A stretch of 64,000 nt of DNA from Pseudomonadota bacterium. Lineage in GTDB: Bacteria; Pseudomonadota; Alphaproteobacteria; Sphingomonadales; Sphingomonadaceae. The stretch's first letter is position 1, and every line of letters begins with the position of its first letter. The notes beneath the pieces were generated by a model. That model did no database searches, was not told the DNA's origin, and saw only the letters and a list, made by a program, of their open reading frames with translations. Position numbers and translations under genes: made by a program. Below, in pieces: positions 51,566 to 62,051 of this stretch. The DNA lies in assembly GCA_021849075.1 (NCBI GenBank), contig JAJZTH010000007.1:1-64000 (forward strand), written 5' to 3'.

Positions 51566-52975
51566 ATGAGCACGGATTATGACATCATCGTGGTGGGCGG
51601 CGGCGGCGCGGGCATGACCGCCGCGCTGTTTGCGCAGGCGGCCGGCGCGTCGGTCATGCTGTTGGAGGCGGATACGAAGCTGGGCGGGGCGACTCGGCTG
51701 TCGGGCGGCGTCGTCTATGCGGCGGGCACCAGCGTCCAGCAGGCGATGGGCATTACGGACAGCCCGCAGGCCATGTATGACTATATCATGACCCTGAACG
51801 GCTGGCAGACCCGGCCCGACATCATCCGCCTGTTTGCGGAACGCAGCGCCGCCACGGTCGAATGGCTGGTCAGCCTGGGCGCGGAATATGAGTGGGTGGT
51901 GAAATCCGGCGTGGATACGGTGCCGCGTGGCCATTGCACCGTGGGCGCGGGCGACACGATCGGCCGCCTGCTGATCAATGAGGTTGGCGCGAAGGGCATC
52001 GAAACCGCACTGGGCACGCGGGTCGAGCGATTGCTGATCGAGGATGGCCGGGTGGTCGGCGTGCATGCGTCGGGCATGGATCTGCGCGCGAAGGCGGTGA
52101 TCATCACCACGGGCGGTTTTGGCAACAGCCCCGGCATGCGCGCCCGATTTTTCCCGTCCGCCGCCCAGCATGGCGACATCGTCTATTCGGTGCATAATGA
52201 CGCGCCCTTCATTCTGGGCGACGGCATAAAACTGGGCGAGGCGATCGGTGCGCGGATTACCGGGCATGATACGGGCCTTGTCCTGCCATCGGCGGGGCTG
52301 GTGCCCAATTCGGTGGAGGCGTTCCTGCCCCCCTGGTGCATGTTGGTGAATGACGAAGGACGCCGCTTCATGCCGGAAAATTCGCCCTATGCTGTGTCCG
52401 GCTATCTGATCAACGAACAGCCCGGCGCCCATGCCTGGGCCATATTCGATGAAAAGACGTTGGTGGAAGGCAGCGCCGACAAGCGCTTTTCCGATCCCTA
52501 TCATACTGGCGAAGTGTCGCAGACCTGGGACGAGGATCTGATCCGCAAACATGTGCAAAGCGGCAAGATCCGCACCGCCGACACGCTGGAGGCGCTGGCC
52601 GATATGGTCGGGATCAATCGTCTGGCGCTGGCCGAGACGGTCGCGCGCTATAATGAAGATGCGCAGGAGGGCGTGGACAGCGAATGGGCGAAACAAGCGC
52701 CCAAATATTTCCCGATCGACGCCGCCCCCTATTTCGCGGTGGAGGTGCGGGCTTCGGTGATTGGCCAGACCAGCGCGGGGCTGGACATCGATACGAAGGG
52801 CCGGGTGCGCGACCGCAACGGCATCGCCATTCCCGGCCTCTATGCGGCGGGCGAGATATTGGGCTGCGTCCAGGGCAATCGCTATTCGGGCGGGGGCATG
52901 GGCGTTGGCAACGCCCTGACATTTGGCCGGCTGGCGGGCGAGGAAGCCGCCGCATCGCTGCGCGTCAACGCCTGA
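51566..52975 (+). CDS. FAD-dependent oxidoreductase (fumarate-reductase/ketosteroid-dehydrogenase type)
   Basis: 469 residues of the FAD_binding_2 family. GGGGAGMTAALFAQAAG nucleotide motif near 12-28, EADTKLGGATRLSGG, and the C-terminal GLYAAGEILGCVQGNRYSGGGMGVGNALTFGRLAG. Relatives include 3-ketosteroid delta-1-dehydrogenase and fumarate reductases; it would desaturate a ring ketone or reduce an enoate. A GAGAGG site is 9 nt before ATG 51566. It is followed by a kinase 29 bp later. Confidence 0.9.
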   Translation: MSTDYDIIVVGGGGAGMTAALFAQAAGASVMLLEADTKLGGATRLSGGVVYAAGTSVQQAMGITDSPQAMYDYIMTLNGWQTRPDIIRLFAERSAATVEWLVSLGAEYEWVVKSGVDTVPRGHCTVGAGDTIGRLLINEVGAKGIETALGTRVERLLIEDGRVVGVHASGMDLRAKAVIITTGGFGNSPGMRARFFPSAAQHGDIVYSVHNDAPFILGDGIKLGEAIGARITGHDTGLVLPSAGLVPNSVEAFLPPWCMLVNDEGRRFMPENSPYAVSGYLINEQPGAHAWAIFDEKTLVEGSADKRFSDPYHTGEVSQTWDEDLIRKHVQSGKIRTADTLEALADMVGINRLALAETVARYNEDAQEGVDSEWAKQAPKYFPIDAAPYFAVEVRASVIGQTSAGLDIDTKGRVRDRNGIAIPGLYAAGEILGCVQGNRYSGGGMGVGNALTFGRLAGEEAAASLRVNA

Positions 52976-53004
52976 ACTGCAATCCCGGATCGGGAGAAGA
53001 ATGA

Positions 53005-54471
53005 ATGTCGATTTCCGCGCGTCTGCTGCGCTCGCTCAACCGTACCGCCGCCATCGTTCATGACGATGTGGTCTATGCTTCCAATGAGGAGGCGCTGGTC
53101 GCATCGCTCAAGATATTGGAGACGCGGGAAAGTTTTCACGACCCGCTCTTTTCCGGCTGGCGCGACCGGCTGGAGGCGCAACTGGCTGGGCTGATCGATC
53201 GCCTGTCGCTGTCGACTATCGCGCCCGACCTGTTCGATGCCGTCGAAGCGGTCCGCGCGACGCTGGCGGCTGCGCCCGGCGGCAAGGCGGAGCGGGAGGA
53301 CATGCAGCGCGCAACGATGCGGGACTGGTCGCTGCTGGTCGAGCGGCTGACGTCTGATCCGCGCATCGATCCGGCCGAGCGGACCCGTATCGTGTTCGAA
53401 ACGTCGGACGCGGAACTGACCCGCATCGGTGAATTGTGCGGCGACTTGCTGCCGGCCGAAGATATGCAGGATACGGCCGTCACGGCTTCGCGCCTTCAAG
53501 CCTATCTGGCTGATCGTTTTGACGATGCGAATTTGCGCGTCACCGATTTCCGGCCACTGCCCGGCGGCTATGGCAAGGAAACCATCCTGTTCATGGTCGA
53601 GGGACAGGCGCTGTCGGGCGCGTTTGTCATGCGTCGCGATCGGGACGAGCCGACGATGGACAATGATTGCCATCGCGTGCGCTATGAATTTCCGGTTATC
53701 CGGGCGGCCTATGACCATGGCTTCCCCGCGCCCGAAGCTTTGTGGGTGGATGAAGAGCATAGATTGCTGCCCGGCGGCGATTTCCTGATCATGACGCGGG
53801 CGCCGGGCACGAGCGGCGGCAATGTCCATGGCGCGGCGGGCAAGGTCGATCAGTCCCTGGTCGACCTGCTGGCTGCCAGCGTCGCGCGCCTGCACCAGTT
53901 GCCGCCAATGCGCGAACTGGGCGATCTGACCGACGGGATCGCATCGCATCTGTGGGATTTGCCGCTTGCGGAAGTGACGCGCCGTTACATTCAGTCGATC
54001 AAGGATCTCTATCTGCGCGAAATGGCGATGCCATCGCCGGCGGTGCTGGCGCTCTATGGCTGGTTGATGGACAATATTCCCGAAGCGCCGGGCCGGCCGG
54101 TGCTGTTGCACGGCGATATTGGCTTCCACAATTTCATCGTGGACGAGGGGCGACTGAGCGCCGTGGTCGATTGGGAATTTTCCCATATCGGCGATCCAGC
54201 CGACGATGTCGGCTATGTCCGCAACACGGTAGGCAATTCGCTCGACTGGAAGGCTTTCATGGACGCTTATCGTGTGGCGGGCGGTCCCGATCTGGATGAG
54301 GCGCGGGTGCGTTTCTTCCAGATATGGGGGCATGTCCGCAACCTGACCGCCAGCCAGCTGACGACCAATTGTTTCGAGACGGGCAAGCTGGACGAACTGA
54401 AGCTGGGCCATGTCGGCCATTCGATGATGGCCGGATTCCTTCGGCCGATCCGGGACATGATGGCCGGCTAA
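53005..54471 (+). CDS. APH-fold kinase with N-terminal extension, paralogue of 9579
   Basis: 488 residues. The C-terminal APH domain shows H369-x-D371-x4-N376 (LHGDIGFHN) and D389 in VDWEFSHIGDPADDVG. The first ~160 residues match the helical extension of the kinase at 9579 in placement (LQAYLxxxx near 164 vs 141). It lies 29 bp after the FAD oxidoreductase and converges with the Zn alcohol dehydrogenase, whose end it overlaps by 4 bp. GGGAGAAGAATGA precedes ATG 53005. Confidence 0.9.
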   Translation: MSISARLLRSLNRTAAIVHDDVVYASNEEALVASLKILETRESFHDPLFSGWRDRLEAQLAGLIDRLSLSTIAPDLFDAVEAVRATLAAAPGGKAEREDMQRATMRDWSLLVERLTSDPRIDPAERTRIVFETSDAELTRIGELCGDLLPAEDMQDTAVTASRLQAYLADRFDDANLRVTDFRPLPGGYGKETILFMVEGQALSGAFVMRRDRDEPTMDNDCHRVRYEFPVIRAAYDHGFPAPEALWVDEEHRLLPGGDFLIMTRAPGTSGGNVHGAAGKVDQSLVDLLAASVARLHQLPPMRELGDLTDGIASHLWDLPLAEVTRRYIQSIKDLYLREMAMPSPAVLALYGWLMDNIPEAPGRPVLLHGDIGFHNFIVDEGRLSAVVDWEFSHIGDPADDVGYVRNTVGNSLDWKAFMDAYRVAGGPDLDEARVRFFQIWGHVRNLTASQLTTNCFETGKLDELKLGHVGHSMMAGFLRPIRDMMAG

Positions 54472-55481
54472 CCCATCGTCGGGTCGACCATCACCTTGGC
54501 GGCGTGCGATCCGTTGCGCATCGCTTCGAACCGGGCGGGGAGGGCGGCGAGCGAGATCGTCTCGCCGACCAGTGCGCGCGGTTCGAGCGCGCCAGCATCT
54601 AGCGTGTTCACACACTGGATGAAGTCGCCAAGGCCATAGGCGACGCTGAATTGCAGCCTGATATCCTTGAACATGGCGATGGCGGGCATGATCGGGTCGG
54701 GCTGGATGCAGCCACCCAGGCTAAGCACCGTGCCGCCATTGCCGACGAGATTGATCGACTGCTGGATCGCCCCGGCCGATCCCGCGCCTTCGATCACGAT
54801 GTCGGGTGCCCCGCTCAGCGTCTGTTCCAGTCGCTGCGGCAGATCGTCATTCACCGTCAGGAATCCGTCCGCGCCCATGGCGGCCGCCAGCCCCTCATTG
54901 CGGTTCGACCGTGCGATCATCGCCACATGGCCAGCGCCCAGCCGCCGCGCCCAGAAGGCGGCGGAAGCGCCTATCGCGCCCGCACCCAGAATGGCGACGC
55001 GGCTGTCCGGTCCCAGCGGACCCAGTCGCCGCACGCCGCGCAGCGCAGAGGCGAGCGGCTCCACCAGCGCGCCATCCGCATGGGTCAGCGTGTCGGGCAG
55101 GCGGATCGCCTTGCGAGTGTCGATCAACGTATATTCGCCATAGCCGCCCGCCATCGACCGCAGTGCCGCGCAATGAAGCGGCCTGTCGGCGCGGCAGGTG
55201 GGGCAATTGCCGCAGGCGGACATGGGCAGTGCAGTCACGCGATCGCCGACCCGGATCGGCGCAGCGTCGGTGCCGACTTCCAGCACGTCGCCGGCATATT
55301 CATGACCGGGCGCGGTGCCGCAGGGCATGTCGAAGGGGCTGCCGCTGGTCATATGCAGGTCCGATCCGCAAATGCCGCAGCGATGGACGCGGATCAGCGC
55401 CTGATGCGGGCCGGGACGGGGAATGGGGCGATCCTCTATCGCCAGAGGCTGGCCCGCCTGCACGAAAATCGCCGCTTTCAT
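54468..55481 (-). CDS. Zinc-containing alcohol dehydrogenase (MDR)
   Basis: 337 residues. CGICGSD and GHEYAG catalytic-zinc motifs and ACGNCPTCRADRPLHC, the four-Cys structural-zinc loop; nucleotide motif GAGAIGASAAFWARRLGAG. A typical Zn alcohol/polyol dehydrogenase interconverting secondary alcohols and ketones. MKAAIF was chosen as start because GAGAGG lies 9 nt upstream; ATG three codons earlier is alternative. It is divergent from the kinase at 55563 over the ATATGCTAGCATAT palindrome. Confidence 0.93.
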   Translation of the reverse strand: MKAAIFVQAGQPLAIEDRPIPRPGPHQALIRVHRCGICGSDLHMTSGSPFDMPCGTAPGHEYAGDVLEVGTDAAPIRVGDRVTALPMSACGNCPTCRADRPLHCAALRSMAGGYGEYTLIDTRKAIRLPDTLTHADGALVEPLASALRGVRRLGPLGPDSRVAILGAGAIGASAAFWARRLGAGHVAMIARSNRNEGLAAAMGADGFLTVNDDLPQRLEQTLSGAPDIVIEGAGSAGAIQQSINLVGNGGTVLSLGGCIQPDPIMPAIAMFKDIRLQFSVAYGLGDFIQCVNTLDAGALEPRALVGETISLAALPARFEAMRNGSHAAKVMVDPTMG

Positions 55482-55506
55482 CGCATCCATCCTCTCATTT
55501 TTATAA

Positions 55507-55537
55507 ATATGCTAGCATATCATAATCTAGCGTGCAT
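55507..55537. promoter_or_regulatory. ATATGCTAGCATAT palindrome and ATCTAGCGTGCAT site
   Basis: The perfect 14-bp palindrome ATATGCTAGCATAT (55507-55520) and a degenerate copy (55525-55537) lie between the Zn dehydrogenase (leftward) and the kinase (rightward, 55563). Clearest example of the shared motif of this window. Confidence 0.65.
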
Positions 55538-55562
55538 ATAAGGGCCTGACAAGGAGAGAGAC

Positions 55563-56651
55563 ATGGCTGAAACGCTGACCATTCCGCTGCGCTATGAGGA
55601 CATCGATGCGTCCTGGGTGACGGCTGCGCTGCGGCGGAGCTGGCCCGAGGTTGGGGTGTCGCGGGTGGAGCGTGGGCCGGTGTTCGGGTTCAAGCAGAAC
55701 AAGTTTCGCATTAGGGTGGACTATGCGGCGGGCGGCGAAGGCAAGCCGGACAGTTTCATCGTCAAAGGCAATTTCCCTGGTGAAAATGATCCGGCGACAG
55801 GCTCTGCCTGGGCCATGGCCAATGAATTGCGGTCCTTTCGCGATATCGTGCCGCTGGTCGCTGCGCCGGCCGGGCCGCGCTGGCACCATATCGACGTCAG
55901 CGATGAAGCATCCGCGATCATCATGGAGGATCTGACGCCCCAGGGCGCAACCTTCTTCCATGCGCATCAAACGCTCGACCTGGGGCAGGCGATGGCGTTT
56001 ATGGACGCCTTTGCCCGCATGTATGCCAGTAGCTGGAACAGCCCGATGTTCGCAGAAGGCGGCGCGATGGGGCCTGGCACGCTGGCGCATGAAAATCGCC
56101 GGATGGTGAATGATGTCTATTTTCCGACTTTCTTCACCGCCGAAAACTGGCGCAGCTATGTCGAATTGCCGCGTGGACGGGCATTGCCCCGCGCCTTTCA
56201 GGATATGGGGCGGGCGCAAGAGGCGTGGAGCCGACTTTGGGCGCTGCTGCCACAAACGGCAATGGTGGTGATCCATGGCGACGAGCATCTGGGCAATCTC
56301 TATGTCACCGCGGCGGGGCAGCCGGGCCTGATCGACTGGGTCGCGCGGCCGGAACATTGGCCGATCGGCCTGTCCTACTTCATGCTTTGCGCGCTGGACA
56401 TTGCCGACCGCAGGACATGGGAAAAGGCGCTGCTGTCGCATTTCCTGACCCGGTTGCGCGCCTATGGCGTGGCGGATGCGCCTTCGTTTGAGGAGGCGTG
56501 GTTCTTCTATCGCTGCGCCGCCTTTTACCCGGTCGTCACATGGCTCAACAACAGTGCGGTGTGGCAGCCCGAAGCGATCAACACCGCCAATGTCGTGCGC
56601 GCGGCGACGGCGGCGCTGGATCATGACAGTTTCGGCCTGCTGGGGCTGTAA
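55563..56651 (+). CDS. APH-fold kinase
   Basis: 362 residues. Nucleotide loop FGFKQNKFRIRVDY and FIVKGNFPGENDPATGSAWAM, catalytic H238-x-D240-x4-N245 (IHGDEHLGN) and D258 in LIDWVARPEHWPIGL. No N-terminal extension. It should phosphorylate a hydroxyl of a pathway intermediate, by family analogy with LvaA and ACAD11 domains; no direct evidence. AAGGAGAGAG precedes ATG 55563. A hairpin terminator follows. Confidence 0.9.
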   Translation: MAETLTIPLRYEDIDASWVTAALRRSWPEVGVSRVERGPVFGFKQNKFRIRVDYAAGGEGKPDSFIVKGNFPGENDPATGSAWAMANELRSFRDIVPLVAAPAGPRWHHIDVSDEASAIIMEDLTPQGATFFHAHQTLDLGQAMAFMDAFARMYASSWNSPMFAEGGAMGPGTLAHENRRMVNDVYFPTFFTAENWRSYVELPRGRALPRAFQDMGRAQEAWSRLWALLPQTAMVVIHGDEHLGNLYVTAAGQPGLIDWVARPEHWPIGLSYFMLCALDIADRRTWEKALLSHFLTRLRAYGVADAPSFEEAWFFYRCAAFYPVVTWLNNSAVWQPEAINTANVVRAATAALDHDSFGLLGL

Positions 56652-56656
56652 TGCCG

Positions 56657-56676
56657 GGGCGAGGCACGCCTCGCCC
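56657..56676. terminator. Hairpin between converging kinase and SDR
   Basis: GGGCGAGG and CCTCGCCC form an 8-bp stem with CACG loop, 5 bp after the kinase stop. No clear T-run; probable shared 3' end hairpin. Confidence 0.5.
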
Positions 56677-56684
56677 AGCACAAT

Positions 56685-57476
56685 TCAGGCGGTCTTGTCG
56701 GATCGATAGGCGTCCGCGCCGCTTTCGACATCCTCCAGCCGGGGCATGCCGGTCAGATGATTGCCGCCGCTGACTGGCAGGTTGACGCCAGTGATGTAGG
56801 TCGGGCCAGACAGGAAAACGACCGTATCGGCATAATCGCGCGGCAGGCCGACCCTTCCGAGCGGAACATGGCTGGCGTAAAGCTCCTCGACGCCGGGGAT
56901 GGCGAACAGGCCGGCCGCCAGCGCCGACTTGATCGGGCCGGGCAGCAGAGAATTCACGCGGATGCCGCGCGCGCCATATTCCAGCGCGGCATAGCCGACC
57001 AGGCAGTCGGTCGCCGCCTTGGCGCAAGCATAGGCGAAATGCGGCGGTTGCGGCTGCACCGTGCTGTTGGAGGAGATGAGCGTGATCGATCCGCCATCAT
57101 TCATCACCTGCGTCATGTGACGGATGAAGTGGACATGGCCGAAATAATTGACCTCCACGCCGCGCTGCAATTGTTCGGACGTGACATCGGCGATCATGCT
57201 GATGACCGGCAGGGCGGCAGCGTTGACGGCGATGTCGATCGCGCCGTGAGCCTGTGCCGCCACGCGCGCCAGATTGGCGATGTCGGTTTCATTGCCGGCG
57301 TCGCACTGCACCGCTAGCCCGTCGATCTTTGCGGCCAGCCTCTCCAGCCCTTCCATGGAGCGCGCGGCGACGATCACTTTCGCGCCAGCCTCCGCCAGCG
57401 CTTCGGATATAGCCCAGCCGGTTCCGCCTTCCGCCGAAGCGCCCAGCACCACGGCGACCTTGTCTTTTAACTGCAT
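56685..57476 (-). CDS. SDR with LGASAEGGTGWAI nucleotide motif, paralogue of 45467
   Basis: 263 residues. LGASAEGGTGWAISEALAEAG, VNAAALP in place of NNAG, LISSNST and YACAK dyad; C-terminus GADAYRSDKTA. Near-identical architecture to the SDR at 45467, including the shared C-terminal tag GAD-Y-S, which is not usual in SDRs. AAGGAGAGG precedes ATG 57476. Leftward, divergent from the OYE gene. Confidence 0.9.
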   Translation of the reverse strand: MQLKDKVAVVLGASAEGGTGWAISEALAEAGAKVIVAARSMEGLERLAAKIDGLAVQCDAGNETDIANLARVAAQAHGAIDIAVNAAALPVISMIADVTSEQLQRGVEVNYFGHVHFIRHMTQVMNDGGSITLISSNSTVQPQPPHFAYACAKAATDCLVGYAALEYGARGIRVNSLLPGPIKSALAAGLFAIPGVEELYASHVPLGRVGLPRDYADTVVFLSGPTYITGVNLPVSGGNHLTGMPRLEDVESGADAYRSDKTA

Positions 57477-57589
57477 GTTCGCTTCCTCTCCTTGCTTTTG
57501 CCGTATTCCGGCATATAAGACGTATGCACATGATAATAATATGAACTAAATTGCAACCGTTAGTCGTTGTGCAGGACGAGGAGTTTGCC

Positions 57590-58726
57590 ATGCGCATTGC
57601 CGCCAGCCCCAGGCTGTTCGATCCGGTGACGATCGGCAGCCTTTCGCTTGCCAACAGGACGGTCATGGCGCCGATGACGCGCTGTTTTTCACCCGACGGC
57701 GTGGTGGGACCGGACGTCGCGGCCTATTATCGGCGGCGGGCCGAGGGCGGGGTCGGGCTGATCGTGACCGAAGGCACCTGGATCGATCATCCCAGCGCGT
57801 CGAATGAAGACAGCGCGCCACGTTTCCATGGCGAAGATGCGCTGAACGGGTGGCGTCATGTGGTTGATGAAGTCCATGCGGCCGGTGGCAAGATCGTGCC
57901 CCAACTCTGGCATGTGGGCATGACCCGGCGGGCGCAGATCGACAATCTCTATGATGCGATCGAAGAGGACATGACCCTCAAGTCCAGTCCTTCGGGCTAT
58001 GTCGGCCCGCAAGAGCAGGTGGCGCAGGGCAGCAGCGAGGCGGATATCGCGGCCCTGATTGACGCCTATGCGCGCGGCGCGGCCAGCGCGCAGGCGCTGG
58101 GGTTTGACGGGGTCGAACTGCACGGCGCGCATGGCTATCTGATCGACCAGTTTTTCTGGCATGGCACCAACAGGCGGAAGGACGAATGGGGCGGGGCGGC
58201 GCTGGCCGATCGCGGGCGTTTCGCGGTGGAGGTGGTGCGCGCTTGCCGCCGCGCCGTCGGTCCCGACTTTCCGATCCTGTTTCGCTTTTCGCAATGGAAA
58301 CAGCAGGATTATACGGCGAAGCTGGCGACGACGCCGGGCGAACTGGCGACCCTGCTGGAGCCGCTGGCGGATGCTGGCGTCGATATTTTCCATGCGTCGC
58401 AGCGGCGTTTCTGGGAGCCGGAATTTGCCGACAGTCCGCTCAATCTGGCGGGCTGGGCGCGCAAGTTGACGGGGCGGCCCTCCATCACGGTCGGATCGCT
58501 GGGGATCGAGAAGGAAATGCTCGACACCATGTTTTCAGGATCGCAGGCCGCGCCATCGCTGGGGCGGCTGGAAAGCCTGAACATCATGCTGGAGCGCGGC
58601 GATTTCGATCTGGTGGCGATCGGCCGGGCGCTGCTGGTCGATCCCAATTGGGTCGATAAGGTGCGCCGCAGCGCCCATGACGAACTGCAACCCTATAGCC
58701 CGGCATCGCTGGCGACCCTTTCGTAA
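57590..58726 (+). CDS. Old Yellow Enzyme-family NADH:flavin oxidoreductase
   Basis: 378 residues. RTVMAPMTRC, GGVGLIVTEGTWIDHPS, ELHGAHGYLIDQFFWHGTN with the His pair for substrate hydrogen bonding, FHASQRRFWEPEF and RALLVDPNWVDK. It reduces an activated C=C or a dienone. The start ATG 57590 follows GAGGAG by 7 nt. It is in the promoter region with a GTATGCACATGAT sequence (57522-57534) resembling the shared motif weakly. It leads a possible unit with the ferredoxin at 58787. Confidence 0.93.
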   Translation: MRIAASPRLFDPVTIGSLSLANRTVMAPMTRCFSPDGVVGPDVAAYYRRRAEGGVGLIVTEGTWIDHPSASNEDSAPRFHGEDALNGWRHVVDEVHAAGGKIVPQLWHVGMTRRAQIDNLYDAIEEDMTLKSSPSGYVGPQEQVAQGSSEADIAALIDAYARGAASAQALGFDGVELHGAHGYLIDQFFWHGTNRRKDEWGGAALADRGRFAVEVVRACRRAVGPDFPILFRFSQWKQQDYTAKLATTPGELATLLEPLADAGVDIFHASQRRFWEPEFADSPLNLAGWARKLTGRPSITVGSLGIEKEMLDTMFSGSQAAPSLGRLESLNIMLERGDFDLVAIGRALLVDPNWVDKVRRSAHDELQPYSPASLATLS

Positions 58727-58786
58727 CGCGCGGTTGCGCGTTTCCCATGGCCGCAGAATCGGCCCCACCCCTATCGGAATGACGAC

Positions 58787-59104
58787 ATGGCGAAATTGAA
58801 TTTGGTGAAGCGCGACGGGACCAGCCTGGAGATTGAAGGCGAACCCGGCATATCTGTCATGGAGATGATCCGCGACCATGGGGTGGACGAATTGATGGCC
58901 TTGTGCGGCGGATGCTGTTCCTGCGCGACCTGTCATGTCTTCCTGTCCGACGCCGATATGGGCCGCACGGGGGAGGTCAGCGCCGATGAAGACGATCTGC
59001 TGGACAGTTCCGATCATCGCCAGGCCGGGTCGCGCCTGTCCTGCCAGATCATCTGGTCGGAGGATCTGGACGGACTGACGGTGACGATCGCGCCGGAGGA
59101 CTGA
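58787..59104 (+). CDS. [2Fe-2S] ferredoxin, adrenodoxin/putidaredoxin type
   Basis: 105 residues with ligands C40-x5-C46-x2-C49-x36-C86, the adrenodoxin-class spacing, and a C-terminal VTIAPED. It is the probable electron donor of P450 copy 2 (60777) or copy 1 (37050), as in CYP101-putidaredoxin systems; the reductase is not in the window. ATG 58787 lies 60 bp after the OYE stop (a CGCG/CGCG-type hairpin lies between). Confidence 0.95.
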   Translation: MAKLNLVKRDGTSLEIEGEPGISVMEMIRDHGVDELMALCGGCCSCATCHVFLSDADMGRTGEVSADEDDLLDSSDHRQAGSRLSCQIIWSEDLDGLTVTIAPED

Positions 59105-59119
59105 TCCGGCGCGCGTCCT

Positions 59120-60754
59120 TCAGGCTGCGTTGCGCAGCGCCTCATCCTCCAGGATCAGGTCGGCTGCGCGCCAGCCGGTGGCCATGGCCGGGCCGTTGGT
59201 GTTGCCCGAAATCAGGCCCGGCATGATCGAACAGTCCACGACGCGCAGGCCATGGACACCGCGCACCCGCGCGCGTTCGTCCACCACCGATCGTTCATCC
59301 CGCCCCATGCGGCAACTGCGCACGGCATGGGTGCCGCACAGGGCGATGCGGCGGATCGCCGCCAATATGTCTGCATCGCTCTGGTGGGCAATGCCCGGCG
59401 ACATTTCTTCGCCGACATAGGGTGCCAGCGCGGGTTGGGCGACATAGGCGCGGATATAGCGCACCATCTCGATCGCGGCGCGCTGGTCGGTTTCGCTCGA
59501 CAGCCAGTTGGGGTTGATGATCAGCGGCGCATCGGGATCGGCACTGCTCAGATCGAGCGACCCTTCGCTGTCCAGGCCGATCAGCTGCGCCGTGATGCTC
59601 ATGCCCGGCACGGCTTCGACCGACTGCATCGGCGCGACCGTGTCCTTTTCCTTCTCCTCGGGAATATCCAGCGTCCAGCCGCTGACATAAAGCTGCGCAT
59701 TGGGGCGGTCCCGATCCGGGCTGGTGCGGATGAACGCGCCCACCTCCATCGCGCCATTGGCCAGCGGGCCGGATTTCAGCATCAGATATTCGGCGACGCT
59801 GGCGGCCAGCCCCACGCCCCGCAGGCGGTGATTGATGCCGCGTTCGCCGCCCTTCAGCCGATAGGTGGCGATCATGCCCAGATGTTCGAGCACGCGCCGG
59901 CCGACGTCCGGGCTGTCGTGGATGACGGGAATGCCCAGCGCGCGCAGCCTGTCGGCTGGGCCGATGCCCGACAATTGCAGCAGCTTGGGGCTGCCGATCG
60001 TGCCGGTGCTCAGGATAATCTCGCCATGGCAGGCATAATGGGTCTGCCGCCCGTCCACGCGGCAGTCCACACCCGCCGCGCGCCGCCCGTCGAAGCGGAT
60101 GCGGTCGGCATAGACATTGGTCACGACATGCAGGTTCGGCCGATGCCGCACCGGATCGAGGAAGGCGACGGCGGAGCTTTGCCGGCGGCCTTTCCGGATA
60201 TTATAGCAATAATAGCCAATCCCCTCCTGATCTTCCCGATTGAGATCCTCATAATGGCGCGGCAGCCCCATTTGCACGCCCGCCTCGATCGCGCGTTCGG
60301 CCAGCGGATAGCGGAATTTGTTGGTGGTGATATGCACCGGGCCGCCCACGCCGCGCACGCCATCGTCGCCCAGTTCATGATCCTCGATCGCGCGATAGGC
60401 TTGCTTCATCTGCGCCCAGGACCAGTCGGGGCCGGCTTCCCCTTCCCATATGTCGAAATCCTGCGGCTGGCCGCGGACATAGATCATGCCATTGATGGCG
60501 GATGATCCGCCCAGCCCCCGGCCGCGCTGCCACACTTCGGATGGCGCATCGGCCGATCCCACCGGATAGGTCCAGGCATGATTGGGGTCCGTCACCAGCT
60601 TGCCTATCCCCTTGGGCATCGACACCATGAAGCTGTTGTTCGTGCCGCCCGCCTCCAGCAGCAGCACGCGATTGCGGGGATTTTGCGACAGGCGATTGGC
60701 CAGCACGCAGCCGGCCGACCCCGCGCCGACGATGATATAATCATAGCTGGCCAT
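59120..60754 (-). CDS. GMC-family oxidoreductase (choline-dehydrogenase-like)
   Basis: 544 residues. [43 protein letters not shown] and the C-terminal [26 protein letters not shown] with its catalytic His region ([12 protein letters not shown]). FAD-dependent oxidation of an alcohol (terpene or polycyclic). AGGAGAGAGAT precedes ATG 60754. It follows P450 2 by 22 bp in a leftward unit. Confidence 0.94.
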   Translation of the reverse strand: MASYDYIIVGAGSAGCVLANRLSQNPRNRVLLLEAGGTNNSFMVSMPKGIGKLVTDPNHAWTYPVGSADAPSEVWQRGRGLGGSSAINGMIYVRGQPQDFDIWEGEAGPDWSWAQMKQAYRAIEDHELGDDGVRGVGGPVHITTNKFRYPLAERAIEAGVQMGLPRHYEDLNREDQEGIGYYCYNIRKGRRQSSAVAFLDPVRHRPNLHVVTNVYADRIRFDGRRAAGVDCRVDGRQTHYACHGEIILSTGTIGSPKLLQLSGIGPADRLRALGIPVIHDSPDVGRRVLEHLGMIATYRLKGGERGINHRLRGVGLAASVAEYLMLKSGPLANGAMEVGAFIRTSPDRDRPNAQLYVSGWTLDIPEEKEKDTVAPMQSVEAVPGMSITAQLIGLDSEGSLDLSSADPDAPLIINPNWLSSETDQRAAIEMVRYIRAYVAQPALAPYVGEEMSPGIAHQSDADILAAIRRIALCGTHAVRSCRMGRDERSVVDERARVRGVHGLRVVDCSIMPGLISGNTNGPAMATGWRAADLILEDEALRNAA

Positions 60755-60776
60755 ATCTCTCTCCTGTTGGCGTTCG

Positions 60777-62051
60777 TCAGGCGGCGCGCGACTGGCTCGT
60801 CTTGCGGATAACGCGGATCGGCAGATCGCTCAGCGCGTGAAAGGCGAAGACCGGATCATAGCGGATCGCCTCCGGCGGCACGGCCAGTTCGACCGCGTCG
60901 AAATCGTCCAGCCAGCGGCCGATCGCCGATTGCAGTTCCGCCCGCGCCAGAAAACTGCCGACGCAATGATGCACGCCCATGCCAAAGCTGATGTGCGACC
61001 GTTTGTTCTTCCGGTCGAGGTCGATCATCTGCGGGTCGGGGAAGCTGTCCTCATCCTGCCCGCCCGACGCCCACATGGCGAAGATGGTGGACCCGCGCGG
61101 CAGCGCGACGCCGCCAATTTCCGTGTCCTGAAGGACGGTGCGCGGCGTCGTGATGGCAGGGGCGTGGACGCGCAACACTTCCTCGATGAAGTCGGGGATT
61201 TTGGCGCGTTCCGATTGCAGTCGCGCCCACAGGTCCGGCCGGGTCGCCAGCACGAACATGGCGGATGACAGCGCGTTGCGGGTGGTTTCATTGCCGGCGA
61301 TCACCAGCACATGGCACATCGACAATTGCTCTTCGATGCTCATCGGCCGGCCGTCGATGCTGGCGGTCGCGATCGCGCTGACCAGATTGTCCTGCGGATC
61401 GCGGCGATAGCGATCGAGGATATCGACGAAATAGCGATAGCCTTTCACGATCGTCCGCGTCGCCTCGATCGCGCGGGGCAGCGGGTGGACCGGATCGACC
61501 AGATGGGTGAACTCGTCCGAGTAAAATTTGAGAAAGGCGGCGTCGGCATAGGGCATGCCCAGGATCAGGCAGATCGCCTCCAGCGGCAGGGGAACGGCAA
61601 AGGCGTCAACGAAATTGACGGTTTCGCGATCCGGGATCGCCGCCATCAGCCGATCGACGATGCGATCGATTTCCGGCTGTAATGCGATGATCTTGCGCCG
61701 GTTAAGCGCCTGTTCGGCGATCTGGCGATAGGCCAGCGACACGGGCGGATCGGTGGCTTGCAGCGTCTGGACGACCTTATATCCCGCCTCGGCGAACACT
61801 TCGGCAATGGCGGGTTCGAACTCGCCCCAGCGCCAGACGGTGGGAATGGGCGTGTTGGAAAATATGTCGGTGCTGCGCGCGATCGCCTCTATGTCGCGCT
61901 TGCGGGTCGCCAGGAATACCGGTGAGGGGGACGGGATCGGCAGTTGATACACTGGCGCTTCCTGCCGCAGCATCCCCCAGCCGGGTCCGGGCGCGGACAG
62001 ATGATCGGGGCTGAACGGGTTGAAGCTGGCCAGATCGATACCCTGGGTCAT
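60777..62051 (-). CDS. Cytochrome P450, copy 2
   Basis: 424 residues. I-helix AGNETT (252-257), E291-x2-R294, heme loop [10 protein letters not shown] with Cys363. Not a close copy of P450 1: N-terminus and heme loop differ. It probably hydroxylates or epoxidises the substrate with the ferredoxin at 58787. GGAGGAACCGGC precedes ATG 62051. The divergent neighbour is the small protein at 62319. Confidence 0.94.
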   Translation of the reverse strand: MTQGIDLASFNPFSPDHLSAPGPGWGMLRQEAPVYQLPIPSPSPVFLATRKRDIEAIARSTDIFSNTPIPTVWRWGEFEPAIAEVFAEAGYKVVQTLQATDPPVSLAYRQIAEQALNRRKIIALQPEIDRIVDRLMAAIPDRETVNFVDAFAVPLPLEAICLILGMPYADAAFLKFYSDEFTHLVDPVHPLPRAIEATRTIVKGYRYFVDILDRYRRDPQDNLVSAIATASIDGRPMSIEEQLSMCHVLVIAGNETTRNALSSAMFVLATRPDLWARLQSERAKIPDFIEEVLRVHAPAITTPRTVLQDTEIGGVALPRGSTIFAMWASGGQDEDSFPDPQMIDLDRKNKRSHISFGMGVHHCVGSFLARAELQSAIGRWLDDFDAVELAVPPEAIRYDPVFAFHALSDLPIRVIRKTSQSRAA

